The notes beneath the pieces were generated by a model. It saw nothing but the letters and a program-made list of their open reading frames with translations. It searched no databases and was not told the origin of the DNA. A stretch of DNA of 64,000 nt from Pratylenchus scribneri (taxonomy: Eukaryota > Nematoda > Chromadorea > Rhabditida > Pratylenchidae). A program made the position numbers and the translations under genes. The stretch covers positions 434,001-498,000 of the forward strand of contig JAQSEB010000200.1 in assembly GCA_030063045.1 (NCBI GenBank). Direction: 5' to 3'. This document shows, one piece after another, positions 11,377-22,924 of this stretch. How positions within the stretch are numbered: the stretch's first letter is position 1; each line of letters starts with the position of its first letter.

Positions 11377-14300
11377 TGGAAATGCGGGGACTGGCAATTG
11401 ACAGGAAAAATTGAGGGGGAGAAGGGAATTGGATGAAGGAAGGGAAAGGGCTTCATTTTCATTTGGGAAAAGCAATTAAAATGGAAAAAGTTGGGGACAA
11501 ATGTGATGGCACTTTTGGTTGGTGAAGCATTGAAAATGAATGAATGAATGATGGAAAAGAATGAATCAATTTTGGGGACATTTTTGGCCTAAAATTGGAA
11601 TGCATTTCAATTTCAATTCATTCCATTCAATCCTCTCGATCATTCCCCACCCAATACCGTATTCCCAATTATTATTATTATTATTTCCTTCGTTTCGGCT
11701 GATGATTTGGCTGCTTCTCTCCCACCGGAGGCGGCTTTGCTTTTTCAAAATGTTGAATGGGCAAATGGGAATGGGAAGGCCATAGAAGGAGGAGGAGGGA
11801 GGGCAAACATCAGCACATCCCCATCCCCAACCACCACCCAAAAATGCCCCCAAAAATTGTTCAAAAATGTCCTCCCCCCCATCCAATGCCATTCTGTACT
11901 TTTTTTGTCCATTTCCTTTCCCCAAATTTGCTCCGATTAATTTCCTTATTCCTCTTCGTTCCGGCACATTTCCGGCACCTTTGCCCATTCGCGCGTGGCC
12001 GGCAAAAACGATCACTCATCGTTTTGGGCATAAAAAATAGCTGGTTTTGTCCATTCAACAACAACAAAAATAATTAATCCTCCTCCGCCGAATGCCCGCC
12101 CTCCTTCATGGATCAATGCCCTCAAATATTATTTTGACTCATTCAATTCATTGATTTCCGCTTCATCTTTTCCATTTCCACCTTTTCCACCTTTTCATTT
12201 TCCAACTATTTTCAATCAGTCTCAAAATGGGAATGAAATGTGGCGGCAACCCAAAAAAGGGATGGAGTGATTGAGTTTGCCTCCAGCTGGGCCAATTCCC
12301 AATTCCACCTTCACTCATTCAATTCCATTGCCGAAACACAACGAAAATTGACTTTTTTTTGTGCGCAGTTGGAAAGGAGGAAATTGGTGGAGGGAAATGG
12401 ATATGAATGAGGGAAATTTTAATTAATTCTGATTGAGGGGGGGGGGGGCAATTTGATTGGATTGACTCAAATTGGATTGGAAATTGGATGAATTAATTTA
12501 TGTGGTGGATGGAGGGGGGGGGGGGGGGTTGATCGGAAGGAATTGGGAATAATTTTGTTTATGGAAATAATAAAAAGTTTGCCTAAAATGGCAACCAAAA
12601 ATGGATGATTTAGGGAGTGCCATCGAAAATTATGAAGTCAGGGAATGATTTGGTTTATGACCGATTTTTGGGTGCGGGCATCGTAAAATGTTGGCGGCAC
12701 CGTTTTTGGGTGGATATTCAGCTGGATGGATTATATATTGAAGGCGGCAACACAAAATTGAAGATGGACAATTTTTATTAATTGTGTGGGAATTTTGGCA
12801 GAGGATGGGCACAAAATGGAAATATATGGATGGGGATGGGGCTAATGGAATATATTGGCGATGGGGGATTTCCCACTTTTGGCACAAAAAATGGGGTAAA
12901 ATGTGGTTGGTTATTAATGATGTGGGAAATTGAATTGAATTGAAAATTGGATTGGGGGAATGAATCAAAAAAACATTACTAAATGAAAATATACTGTATT
13001 ATTGCCGGAGGGCATTTTGCTGGCATTGAATGGAGTAGTCAATTTGGGAAAGGAATGGGTTTATTTTATTTGTGCGCGCGGATGCCCCGGACAATCTCAT
13101 AAAGTTAAAAAAGGGAAGGAGGAATGATTGGATGGATGTGAAGTAAAAGGGCATTTTACGAGCGACTGGCAGATTTGTTGGATTGGAGAAAGGCGGCGTC
13201 GAAAGGGGAAAGGGATTGGCGGTGAATACAAAAAAGAGGAATTTGGGAAGAAGGTCAAAAAGATGGACATTCGGAGAAAGGCAAAAAGGGTGGCAATTAG
13301 GCAAATGAAGAGAGGATGGACACGGGAATGGGCGAAATGGGCCATAAAAAAGGGAAAAAGTTGCCAAAATTGAATGAATGGATTTTATGGACGATTCTGG
13401 AGGATCAAAGAGGGAAAAACAAATTTAAAGGTTGAATTTGTGAAATGGGATAGAGGATTTTTGGTTGGCCTCCTCAATCATAGCCCCAATTCCATTCATC
13501 CTTTTCCCATCCTTCCATCATTATTAAACTGTGCATTATTTGGCCCTTCTGCTCCTTCTTTTCCCATATGTTTGGCCATTCATCCGTCCATTTCCAGTGC
13601 CGCTAATTACATATTTATTCCTTGTCCCGGCCGCACATAATCGGCCAGATGCGAAGGAGGGGGAGGGGGGAAAGGGTTAAAAGTATGGGGAAGGGGGGAT
13701 TGGATTGCACCGGAAAAGAGGGGTAAAGCACATTTGTGGCTAGTCGGGAATGGGGGAGGAGGGGGATATTCCCCATTCCCAATCGGTGCAAAAAGAGGCC
13801 AATTAGCCTTTTGGCCTTCCCATCAAAATTGGAGGATGGGATTACGGATTATGAATGATGGCCCAGCCAGCAAAGCACAAAAGAAAACATTTGGATATAT
13901 TTAATGGCATTCATTGGATTGAATTTGGGTCAAGTCCATATTTAAGAATGATGAGATTAGGGCCAAAAATGAATGAATGAATGAATGAATGAATTAACAT
14001 ATTTGGACATATTTTCAATTGGAATATGGTCAATGCCGCATTAAATAAATATCATCATTTTAAATTGCAAAAAAGGATTCATTTCCCATTTTTGGAATCA
14101 TCCAATTCATTTTTAATTTAAATCCGCCATAAATGTGAATCCAACAAAATGCATTTATTACGTAAATATAATTTCCATTTTAGAATGAAGCCATGCAAAA
14201 ATGATTTATGGTCTGTTGGCATTGAATGAATTGAAATGAATTGGAATGGAATGTACGGAAAGATGAATTGGAATTGAATTGGCACATTTAAATTAAATAT

Positions 14301-16025
14301 GTAAATTTCCCTTCATTTTCATTGTCCATTAATTTTCATTGTCCAAGGTCAAATTGTTGGATTTCATCCAGTCAATTCCTCCCCAAATTCCACTCATCGA
14401 TGCAATTGACACCCCCCCCCCCCTCCTCCCCTCCTTCAAATCCATCCAACTTTTTCCCTTCTTCTTCTTTTCGCGCAATTGTTGTTGAACCTTGCGGGGG
14501 CGCCGTGAAGGCAGGGGAAAATGTGGAGAAGGGCAGCAACTGACTGAAGGAGGGAAGGATGAGCAATCCATCCAAAATCCAATCCATCCTTTGCACATTT
14601 GCAATTTTCCACTTTTTGCTTATATTCTGTGCAATCTGCTGGGAATGTACTTTTCATTCATTTTTCGATTGAATAATCAGCCAAAGTGCCAATTTATTCA
14701 CGGATTAGATTCCAATTGCCTTTAATGGCCTTGCCAAAATGGGCGATTAGATGGTAAAAAGAGGGAATATTGGCTTAAATGGCAATGAACATCCAAAACC
14801 ATTCATTCAATTTCCATTCAATTCATTCATTCACTCAATCCATTTCCATTCATTTTCCTCAATTTCTTCATAAATTACCGGCAATCGAGAATTCTCCTCC
14901 TCCCATCGGTTGACCTTGTTCATTTTCCGTTCCTCTTCCTCTAAACTGTTCATTTTTGTCAATTTTCCTCATTTTTCCCTCCAACCCAATTTTTTCTAAT
15001 TATTCTCCAACAATTCCAATTCCTCTCATCCAATCGCTGTAACAGAAGTTGGCCAAAATTAATCCTCTTTTTTGCTCTTCAATCTGCGCAAACATTGATG
15101 ATGGCTGACTTTGACCAATGAATAAATGACCAACCGGTCATTCCCCTCCTCCCTCCCCCTCCCTTTCCCCCCTGCGGCTTTAACCGGCTGGCCACCGATG
15201 AATGAATGCAATGGAAAGGCCCAGAAATGCAATTTTAGCGGACATTTCCATCCATCCAGCCATTTCTCCTTCCCTTCTTTCCTTTCGGCCAAATCCATTT
15301 TATTTCGCGCAAAATTTCTTCCCTTCGATTTTTCCCTTTTATTTGGCAAATTTCGAAAAGGTCAATGGGAATTGATTTTCTTTCCTTCAGCCACTCCAGA
15401 AGAGTAAATCGGCCCATTGTCCTCACTCCAAATGGTTGCCCTTTGTGTCAGTCGATGGTCATTCGGGCCCAAGGTGGTAAATGTGGATGGATGGCTGAAT
15501 CCTCTGTGTTTTGCTGGGTTTTGTGATGTGTTCATCCCTCCAACCACTGTCCATCCTTCTCTCATTCAAATTCCCTCATCGTTTTATTTTTTCGGCCGTC
15601 CCAGCGCATCCTTCCACGGTGGTGCGCGGATTTGAGCCAATTTTGGTTGGCGATTTTGGACTCAACCGAAAATAGCTGGTACGACGCCTCAGTCAGAGGC
15701 CCAATGGATGAATTTATCAATTTGCATCCCTCAAAGCAGTCATCGAACACAACCTAAAGCCATCGTTTTTCTGAATCAAAATGCCTCAAAAAATATTCAA
15801 TCTATCAATTTTGATGACGTTTTTTTCCGCCATTTTTCCTCGACCCCATTGTTGTGTTTGGTAGATAATCCTCCTTCTCTTATTCATCCCCCATCCCCTT
15901 CCATTTAATGCGTGCAAAGCTGATTGTTGTGAATGATGCGCCAAAATATTTATTATGAATTGAATTTGGTTGACAAATTTCCACCAATGGCCATCTGAAT
16001 CATTCACTTTTCTTTTCAACATTTT

Positions 16026-16694
16026 CAGGGCTGCCATAATACCGGGTTTCCCCGGCATTTACCGGGGTTTTGATGTCCTGGCCGGGGTTTTGCCGGGGTT
16101 TTGGGAATGCCGGGTTTTTGCCGCTGCGCGGCTATTTCTGGGTCAAATTTTTCGCTGCGCGGCTATTTCTGGGTCAAATTTTTCGCTGCGCGGCCATTTC
16201 TGGGTCAAATTTTTCGCTGCGCGGCTATTTCTGGGTCAAATTTTTCGCTGCGCGGCTATTTCTGGTTCAAATTTTTCGCTGCGCGGCCATTTCTTGGTCA
16301 AATTTTTCGCTGCGCGGCCATTTTTGGTTTTAATTTTTCTGTGCGCAGCCATTTTTAACTAATTTTTCTTCCAATCAGGGCCATTTTTAGCTAATTTTTT
16401 TCCTTCCTTCGCGGCTTTTTCTGGCTAAACTTTTTTACGACAGACCGATTTTTAAAGCTTATGATATCTTTATTTCATAAGGCACATGCTCAAAAAGTCA
16501 ATTAAAAATGTACTCAAAAAGTCAATTAAAAATATAAATCTGAAGTAGAAAATTTTTACAAGCTTTTAAATTGCATTTTAACACGTTTTAAAAGATGCCG
16601 GGTTTTTACCGGGGTTTTGAAAATTTTTGCCGGGGTTTTGCCGGGATTTTGAAACTGAATGCCGGGGTTTTGACTTTTGGAGATGGCACCCCTG
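16026..16694. mobile_element. hAT-like non-autonomous element (MITE) with 8-bp target duplication
   Basis: Terminal inverted repeats CAGGGCTGCCAT (16026-16037) and, on the opposite strand at the right end, CAGGGGTGCCAT (16694-16683) match at 11 of 12 bases. They are flanked by a perfect 8-bp direct repeat AACATTTT at 16018-16025 and 16695-16702. CAGGG termini and 8-bp duplications are hallmarks of hAT transposons. No transposase frame is present, so the 669-bp copy is non-autonomous. The interior has subterminal CCGGGGTTTTG repeats at both ends and a 31-bp minisatellite. It lies 21 bp before the start codon of the next gene. Confidence 0.85.
16123..16350. repeat. 31-bp minisatellite inside the hAT-like element
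   Basis: About seven copies of a unit starting GCTGCGCGGCTATTTCTGGG followed by TCAAATTTTTC, with degenerate copies continuing to about 16430. The unit is markedly GC-richer than flanking DNA. Open frames across it repeat the same residues and are not genes. Confidence 0.9.
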
Positions 16695-16702
16695 AACATT
16701 TT

Positions 16703-16715
16703 CCTTCATTTTCAG
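16703..16715 (+). promoter_or_regulatory. Putative trans- or cis-splice acceptor next to ATG
   Basis: CCTTCATTTTCAG immediately precedes the ATG at 16716, the usual arrangement of a nematode spliced-leader acceptor. The duplicated target site of the adjacent MITE also created a second AACATTTTCAG at 16018-16028. Confidence 0.45.
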
Positions 16716-17753
16716 ATGCCTTCCTTCCGGCAAAAAAGTGCCTTCTTTTTTCTTCCATCAATTTCTCACTTTTTTCCCTTTATTCTCCATGCATTCCTCT
16801 CATTATTCTTCATTTCTTTCGCAAATGGCCAAGCACCTTTTCAATCGCCGGAATGCAAAAAAGCAGCAGAGGAATGTGAAAATGCCACAGATTGTGTCCA
16901 TAGATTGGCCGTTCTCCAATCAGCTTGGTCAGTTAACATATGAAAATTAATTTTGAATATTCCAAAAAGTGTGACCAACACATGTCAGCCACAATGCCGT
17001 GAGGCAGCCCTCAACTTATATCAAAATAGGGAAGGGAGGGCATTGTTGCGAACGGATGCGAGTTGCGTGCCAGGAAGATATGAATTGGAAAAATGTGGAT
17101 TTTTGCCGAATAAATCGCCAAAACATTGTTCACTGGCAAAATTAATTTGCGAGACAGATTTGCAGGCAAGAAAGGGACAAAAACATAAAAACATTGTGTA
17201 AAAATAGTGCAATGCAAAATGGGAAGTGTTCATGTCGGAATGTGAGGCGGACACAAATTCGAATGATTTGCGTCGATGCCCGGACAAATGCCGCCGCCAT
17301 TTGAATGCAACATTGGCAACACAACATGGGGCCGCATTTGGCACATGTTTGTGTTCAATATTACTAATTTAAATTTTATTGAATTTTTGAAGGCACATGT
17401 ACGGACAAGGAGGATGGCCGATGCACCCAATTGCGCGATTTGACCATTCACTCTTGCCTTGGCCAAGGCCTACCAGAGGATGAGGTTAATTGCCCTAATG
17501 AATTCCATTCCCCATTTCAATTCTAATTCAGGAAGGTCCATTGCCTCGACCAGGCACAATCGGCGGCGAGGCAAGTCGAGAAGAGGGCGACGACTTGGAT
17601 TTGAATGGAATTGGCCAACCATCGGCCAATCCACCGGTCCACTCCCAAAGTGATGTGCCCGATGGGGCCATTGGCCAAGGAAACTCGTTGGGATGGATGT
17701 TTTTGATGCCATCAATCTTGTTGGCGGTCATTGCCGCATTGGCACTTCGATGA
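16716..17753 (+). CDS. GAS1/GDNF-receptor-domain GPI-anchored protein (phg-1-like)
   Basis: Five exons (16716-16927, 16970-17165, 17208-17346, 17393-17484, 17532-17753) give 286 residues in phase. There is an N-terminal hydrophobic signal (ILHAFLSLFFISFANG). About 20 cysteines follow in two GDNF/GAS1-type modules: CKKAAEECENATDC...C and CNAKWEVFMSECEADTN...CPDKC...CTCTD. Next comes an acidic, Gly/Pro linker and a C-terminal hydrophobic tail (WMFLMPSILLAVIAALAL), which fits a GPI-attachment signal. GAS1-family proteins sit on the cell surface and modulate Hedgehog or GDNF-type signals; the C. elegans homologue is phg-1. The intron at 17166-17207 uses a GC donor (CAG|GCAAGA). Confidence 0.75.
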
Positions 17754-19426
17754 AAGAATAAAATGGATTAATTGAATACAAAAACATGTAAAGGAATGCA
17801 ATATGGTCAAATTAATCATTCTTTTTATGGACATTTCTTTCTTTAATAAACTTTTTATGATTATTTTGTTGGTTGATTGAAAATGATGGCATTTGATTGG
17901 ATTTTGGGACACTGTAATTGGTGACAGACAATTTCATCGGAGAATGGAATTTTTGAATGGGAAAATGGAGAATTCCTCAATTTCAATTTAGGCAAAATCC
18001 AATTTAAATTCTTTTGTTCGACGGATGGCAAATCCAAATATCTGAGGATTTAATTGGAATTGGCAGTGGAATAAAATCCGTCCAGATTACTTTTAAATTG
18101 GCAGCCAATAAATCTTTATTTTAATTTCATTCCCAATTCATTTTTGAATTTCCCATTTCAGCCCAAATCAACACAAATATGCACAAAAAATATTCAACCC
18201 AGAAAATGTTTGTATTTAAGAGAAGGCCTTTTAATCATGAAAAAAGTCGTAAAATTCCATCACGAGTCCAACATTTTGGGTAAATGCAATGTCAAAATGA
18301 ACTTTTTTCTTCATTCCTTTTTTGATGGTTGGCCTTTTCCCTTGTGTTTAATCCAACATTTTTGTCCCATTTTCTTGCGCATTGGCAAAAATGGCAATGG
18401 AGAATGGACTATGGAGTTCGAAGCCATGGCCGTGGTCGCCTATTCCTTAATGACGTCCTTTCTATCCCTGTAGGGGATTCATTCCCTCCCTCCTTCTCAA
18501 ATAAATTCATCCTTTTTTTAACATTTTTAGTCGCCCACCTCTTTTTATTTTTACGAATTTAAAAGGAAGCCAATTTTTCTAAAATAATGACCTTCAAAAT
18601 CGAATTCTTAGGCCAATTTTTTTGTTCGGATACGGTTAAATAAACCAATGCCCACCATCCCCCAAATTCATTCGTCCTTCGATACTAAATAAATGACCCA
18701 GAAAAATGGAAAATTACTCACAAAATGAACGATCAAAATTGCTGTTGGGTAATAAATCAGCGGTCACAAAAATAACCCAAAAAATTTAATAATAATTGGA
18801 ATTACTCAAAACCACAAATTTAATATCAAATATCCTCCAATTTTGGCCCAATTCATCAATTGTCTTAATTAACCTTCCTCCCCTTCTCTCCGTTGAAAAT
18901 TTGCCACATTTACTGTGGCCATTCCTCGCCTCCACCACCAATTATTCATCAATCAAATTTCCCACCTTCCTCCCATATTTTATTGAAAATTCCATTCATT
19001 TTTGTCTCCCAAATTTGCGCATTTTCCATTCCCAATTCAACAATTCGGCCCTTCCCCTCAATCCCCTATCAATTCACATTCATTTCACATTGTCCGTCTC
19101 CCAAATAAATCCAATCCCCTTTGTTCCCAGCCTCAATCCTCCTTTCATTCACAATTCTCATTCATTCATTTATTTTTGGTCGTTTGTCGACGAACTTTTT
19201 ATGGGGGGCGGGGGCATCCAATACCCATTTTTGTTTCGCGCACGGAGATGGATGGGGGAATTGGGGGAACGGGAAGTTTGACGAAAATAAATGAATGATA
19301 GGATCGCCGCCGCCAGCAGCCGTTCTCCTCACTTTCGCCCCACCTTTTTCATATTTGACCGAACACAACAAACCAATCTAAACTTCCTATTTATATTAGA
19401 CATTTCTGTCCATAAATTACGTACGA
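17754..19426. other. Intergenic region with a possible transporter fragment
   Basis: No complete gene is supported. At about 18390-18472 a plus-strand frame reads WTMEFEAMAVVAYSLMTSFL, which resembles part of exon 2 of the SLC17 gene downstream (SQAMAVVAAGALITNI). The rest is AT-rich, with pyrimidine-rich DNA from 18850 to 19290. Confidence 0.4.
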
Positions 19427-21827
19427 ATGGCACTGCCAATGCCAACTCCCATTGTGGCAATCAAACCCCCGGAAAAAGGCCCTTTGGCCAGTCGAACTCG
19501 TTTCATGCTTTTGGTTTTGGTCGTCCTTTGCCTGATGATCAATTGGGCCAACATTTTGGCATTCAATTTTACAATTGTATGGCAAAATAAAGAGAATAAA
19601 TATTATTCGATTGGCATTTGTAGATTTGTATGCATCCAAAAGGGGCAATAAATGTGAGTGGCCAAGAAATTGACGATGAAATGGAATTCTCAATGAATTC
19701 ATCCGTCGCCAATGAGAATGCATATTTGACGAGGGAATTCACCAATTATGAAAAAGTTGGGGACATTAATTTTGATTTAAAATGGACATTTGGTAATTCA
19801 TTCCAGAGCCAAGCAATGGCAGTTGTGGCCGCCGGTGCCCTAATCACCAATATTCCAATTGTCACTTTGATCAATGTTTGTATTTGGCATCAAAATAAAA
19901 ATTCATTATTTTCCAGTGGTATGGACCTCGGTATTTGTTCACGGCTGTCGGCCTTTTTGGCGCATTTGCCACCGCCCTAATCCCATATGCAATGAAAATG
20001 GGATGGGGATGGTCTGCTTTTTGGGTCATTTTGATTTATTTTTGATCATTTTGTTCAGGTTTTTGGCTGCCCGTGTCCTCCAGGGAATGGCATTTGCCGG
20101 CGATATGGCCACATTTGGCCATTTTGTCACATATTGGACCTATCATAAACAATATGCATTCTTCACGGCAACACTCTGTGTTTATGTCCAATTGGCCCCA
20201 ATCTTCACGAATCCCGTCTCCGGCATCCTTTGCGAATCCTCCGTCGGTTGGCCAGGCGTTTACTATTTCCATGCGGCCGTTTCCACTTTTCTCTTCATTG
20301 CCTTCTATTTTTGCTACCGTAATAATCCAAATAAACATCCATTCGTAAATCAAATGGAAAAGGAGAAAATTGCCCGAGGAAGGGATTCTTTGGATTCAAA
20401 GGCCCAAAAATATGTCCCATATTTGTTTGTTTTTTTGCCAACAAATTTTGAATTCAAATGTATTTTAGGGAAATTCTCAAATCGCCGGCTGCTTGGGCCG
20501 TTTTCATTGGAGGCATTGGCAATTTCACTGGAATTAATCTTCTTTATCAATTCACCCCAACTTATTTGTATAAGGTAAATTTGGGTGAATATTAAATTTG
20601 ATTGTTTGCGAATTATTTTTTACCAATTTTTCATTTCCACTTTTCCATCTCATTTTCGTTCAAACTCCAATAAAACTGGTTTCAATTTCTTTCGTCAGCC
20701 TTTTCCGATTCAAAGGGCCAGAAAGTGATGAGAAGGTGGAAATGAACGGACGAATGAATGAAAGGGACAAATTTGGAGTTGATAGATTGGATGAAAGTTC
20801 AAAGATAAATTGCTGATGATGATAATGATGATGAGGGTGGGGGGGGGGGGTGGTGAATGATTTACGATAGATGAATGGAGAATTGGGCGAATTGAACGAA
20901 AATGGGGGAAATGGAAGGAAATATCCAATTAAAATGATCCAAAAAAGGAAATATAAAATGAGGGAATATTATTAAAAATAATTGATTGAATTTTTATTCA
21001 AATTTAGGTTCAAGGTTTTCAAGTGGTGAAGACCGGCTTTATGGCTGCCCTTCCACCATTGGGCCAAGCAGTGATGAAGGAAATTGCCGGATTAATCAAC
21101 GATCGAATCCCGAAAAGATTGATGAGTGAAAATACGAAAACCAAAGTGTTCAATTCAATCGCATTCTGCTCAATGGCATTGGTTTTGGTCGCCGTTTCAT
21201 TTGTTCCTTCTGGAAATGGCACATTGGCACTGTTCCTTTTGACCACAGCCGCATTCACCCTTGGCTTTAACATTGGTGGATTCTACAAAAGTGGTCAGTC
21301 AAATCACAATCCAATGTGTGATTATTTATGTATTTTATTCATATTAGGTTCAATGATTGCTGGTCCGTATTCCCCATTTGTGATGGGCCAAATTTCTACT
21401 GCAATGACATTCACAATGTTTTTTTGCTAATATTTCTACATAATCAAACATACCCTTTCCCAATAGGCTAATGGTTCCGGTCATCGTGAATCCGTTGACC
21501 CCAAATAATACTCGGCAGGAATGGGCAATTGCCTTCTATGTGATGGGGGCAATTATGGTTGGATGCAATGTTTTCTATTGTCTTTTTGCCTCCGCAGAAT
21601 TGCAGCCTTGGGCAACACCTCAAGTACCGTATATTCCACCCTCTCTTCTTAAATTATTTTTATTTTAGCATTTCCGTCAACGAATGGAAAAGAAAGGATT
21701 GGCTGGAATGGTTGGGGGAAAAGGTAGTCAAATTTATGCAGTTGAAAGCGGATTTGGAGCAATGAATGGAAAGGAAACGGCACAAACACAAAGACCGAAT
21801 TCAGGGCCGCCGGTTTTAGCGGCTTAA
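19427..21827 (+). CDS. SLC17-family organic anion / phosphate transporter (MFS)
   Basis: Nine exons (19427-19576, 19624-19875, 19917-20011, 20059-20424, 20469-20574, 21008-21293, 21348-21417, 21467-21623, 21669-21827) give 546 residues in phase. The protein has an N-terminal membrane helix (FMLLVLVVLCLMINWANILA), a long glycosylatable lumenal loop with several N-x-S/T sites, and then eleven or so further helices. SLC17-type motifs include RVLQGMAFAG, FTNPVSGILCESSVGWPGVY, GFNIGGFYKSGSMIAG, YSPFVMGQISTAMTFTM and PLTPNNTRQEW. Family members are proton- or sodium-driven transporters of phosphate, sialic acid, nucleotides or glutamate; the substrate cannot be told here. Intron 5 (20575-21007) is unusually long and includes a G12 run. 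Confidence 0.88.
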
Positions 21828-22120
21828 ATGGGAAAATATTTTTTTATTGAGGAACGATCGAATCCGAACGAAATATTCTAGTCCATCCACATCCATATTC
21901 CCTTTCAAATGTTTGCCCAACATTTCGAATTATTCCCTTTCTTCCCATTCCTTCTTATTTATGATCTTTTTTGTGTTTTTTCCTCCAATTCAAATTTCAA
22001 TTTTGAAACACAATTCCCAAAAAATCATTTAATATAATTTTATTTCTCTTTCGATTGTCTCAATCCAAGACAACAAAAATCTCCATATTAATTAAAGAAT
22101 TCTCATCATTTTTAATTCAT

Positions 22121-22712
22121 TTATCCATTTGTATTTTCTCCAACATTTTTGTTATCTTCATAATCGAATAAATGCCGATTTTGAGCATAAAAAACGCGGG
22201 GATCGCTGGGAAATCCACAACGAAGAACAAATTTGATTGTTGTTGAAATGCAATCGCCCGAACGCCAAATATACCTTTTGAAAATAATTATTTGATGGAA
22301 TAAAAAACACAAACCAATCTCGACGCCTTCTCTCCAAATTGTAGGTGTGATATGCGGAACAAATGTGATTATTTGGTGGTTCCTTCCTGAGAACGGTGGC
22401 CTCATCCGATTCCTCGCAATTCAGTCGGCAATAAACTCGTGTTTGATTGGTTGATTCGTCCAATTCATCAAAACATCCGGGATTCAATTCCGAAATACGG
22501 CCCTCCTCAAAGAGGGAACATCGTGAAATATTGATTCCATGATTGATACAGTCCAGCCAACGATTATCTTTAAAAATATTGCCCAGGGGAATATTCATCA
22601 TTCCATTGTGTCACTCACTCCAATAATAGGATGGCCTGCTTTTGGGCAAGGCATCTGCCTCAATAAAAATTGGCAAAAATAAAGAAAATAAAGGAATCAA
22701 AATAATGAACAT
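22121..22712 (-). CDS. Secreted cysteine-rich nematode protein, 166 aa
   Basis: Three exons on the minus strand (22712-22619, 22567-22315, 22274-22121) join in phase to 166 residues. The ATG at 22712 starts a clean signal peptide (MFIILIPLFSLFLPIFIEA); an upstream in-frame ATG at 22793 would bury it. The mature protein has eight cysteines in a pattern C-x9-C-x14-C-x15-C-x3-C then C, C, C, and the segments RWLDCINHGINISRCSLFEE, RVYCRLNCEESDEA and WRSGDCISTTIKFVLRCGF. It resembles uncharacterised secreted proteins of nematodes; no function is known to me. It is tail-to-tail with the SLC17 gene. Confidence 0.75.
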
Positions 22713-22924
22713 ATTTTTGGTTTGTTGGATTGATCGAAGGGGATAATTAAATGAAAACAAATGATGCGCACATCCCGGGATTAGCCAAAACAAGGAAAGG
22801 GGAAATGAGGATTGATATGTGCAAAGGAAATTACTGGTTTTTATGCGTCATTCAATCATAAATAAATAAGACGAATAAATCCAGTCAGATTAGAAATTAA
22901 TTAATATTCTTTATGATCAATCAA

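Larger units (their letters stand above)
9634..16017. other. 6.4 kb stretch without a supported gene upstream of cog-1
   Basis: No open frame here shows splice continuity, family motifs or a signal peptide that I trust. The sequence is rich in ATGGA/GAATG words, long purine-biased runs and G/C homopolymers (11357-11376, 12437-12448, 12514-12528, 14412-14423). It lies between the 5' end of cog-1 (minus) and the phg-1-like gene (plus), so it is a shared upstream region and the natural place for cog-1 cis-regulation (inference). A possible exon-like segment around 15605-15760 was seen but not supported. Confidence 0.5.

Noticed and set aside
13128..13373. Lys/Arg-rich 81-codon ORF
   Set aside because: Purine-rich low-complexity DNA; no splice sites, homologue or start context.
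15970..16362. Plus-strand ORFs with repeated FFAARLFLGQIFRC
   Set aside because: Translation of the 31-bp array inside the MITE.
22712..22793. Upstream ATG at 22793 for the secreted protein
   Set aside because: Using it would place 27 residues before the signal peptide; the ATG at 22712 gives a normal signal sequence.
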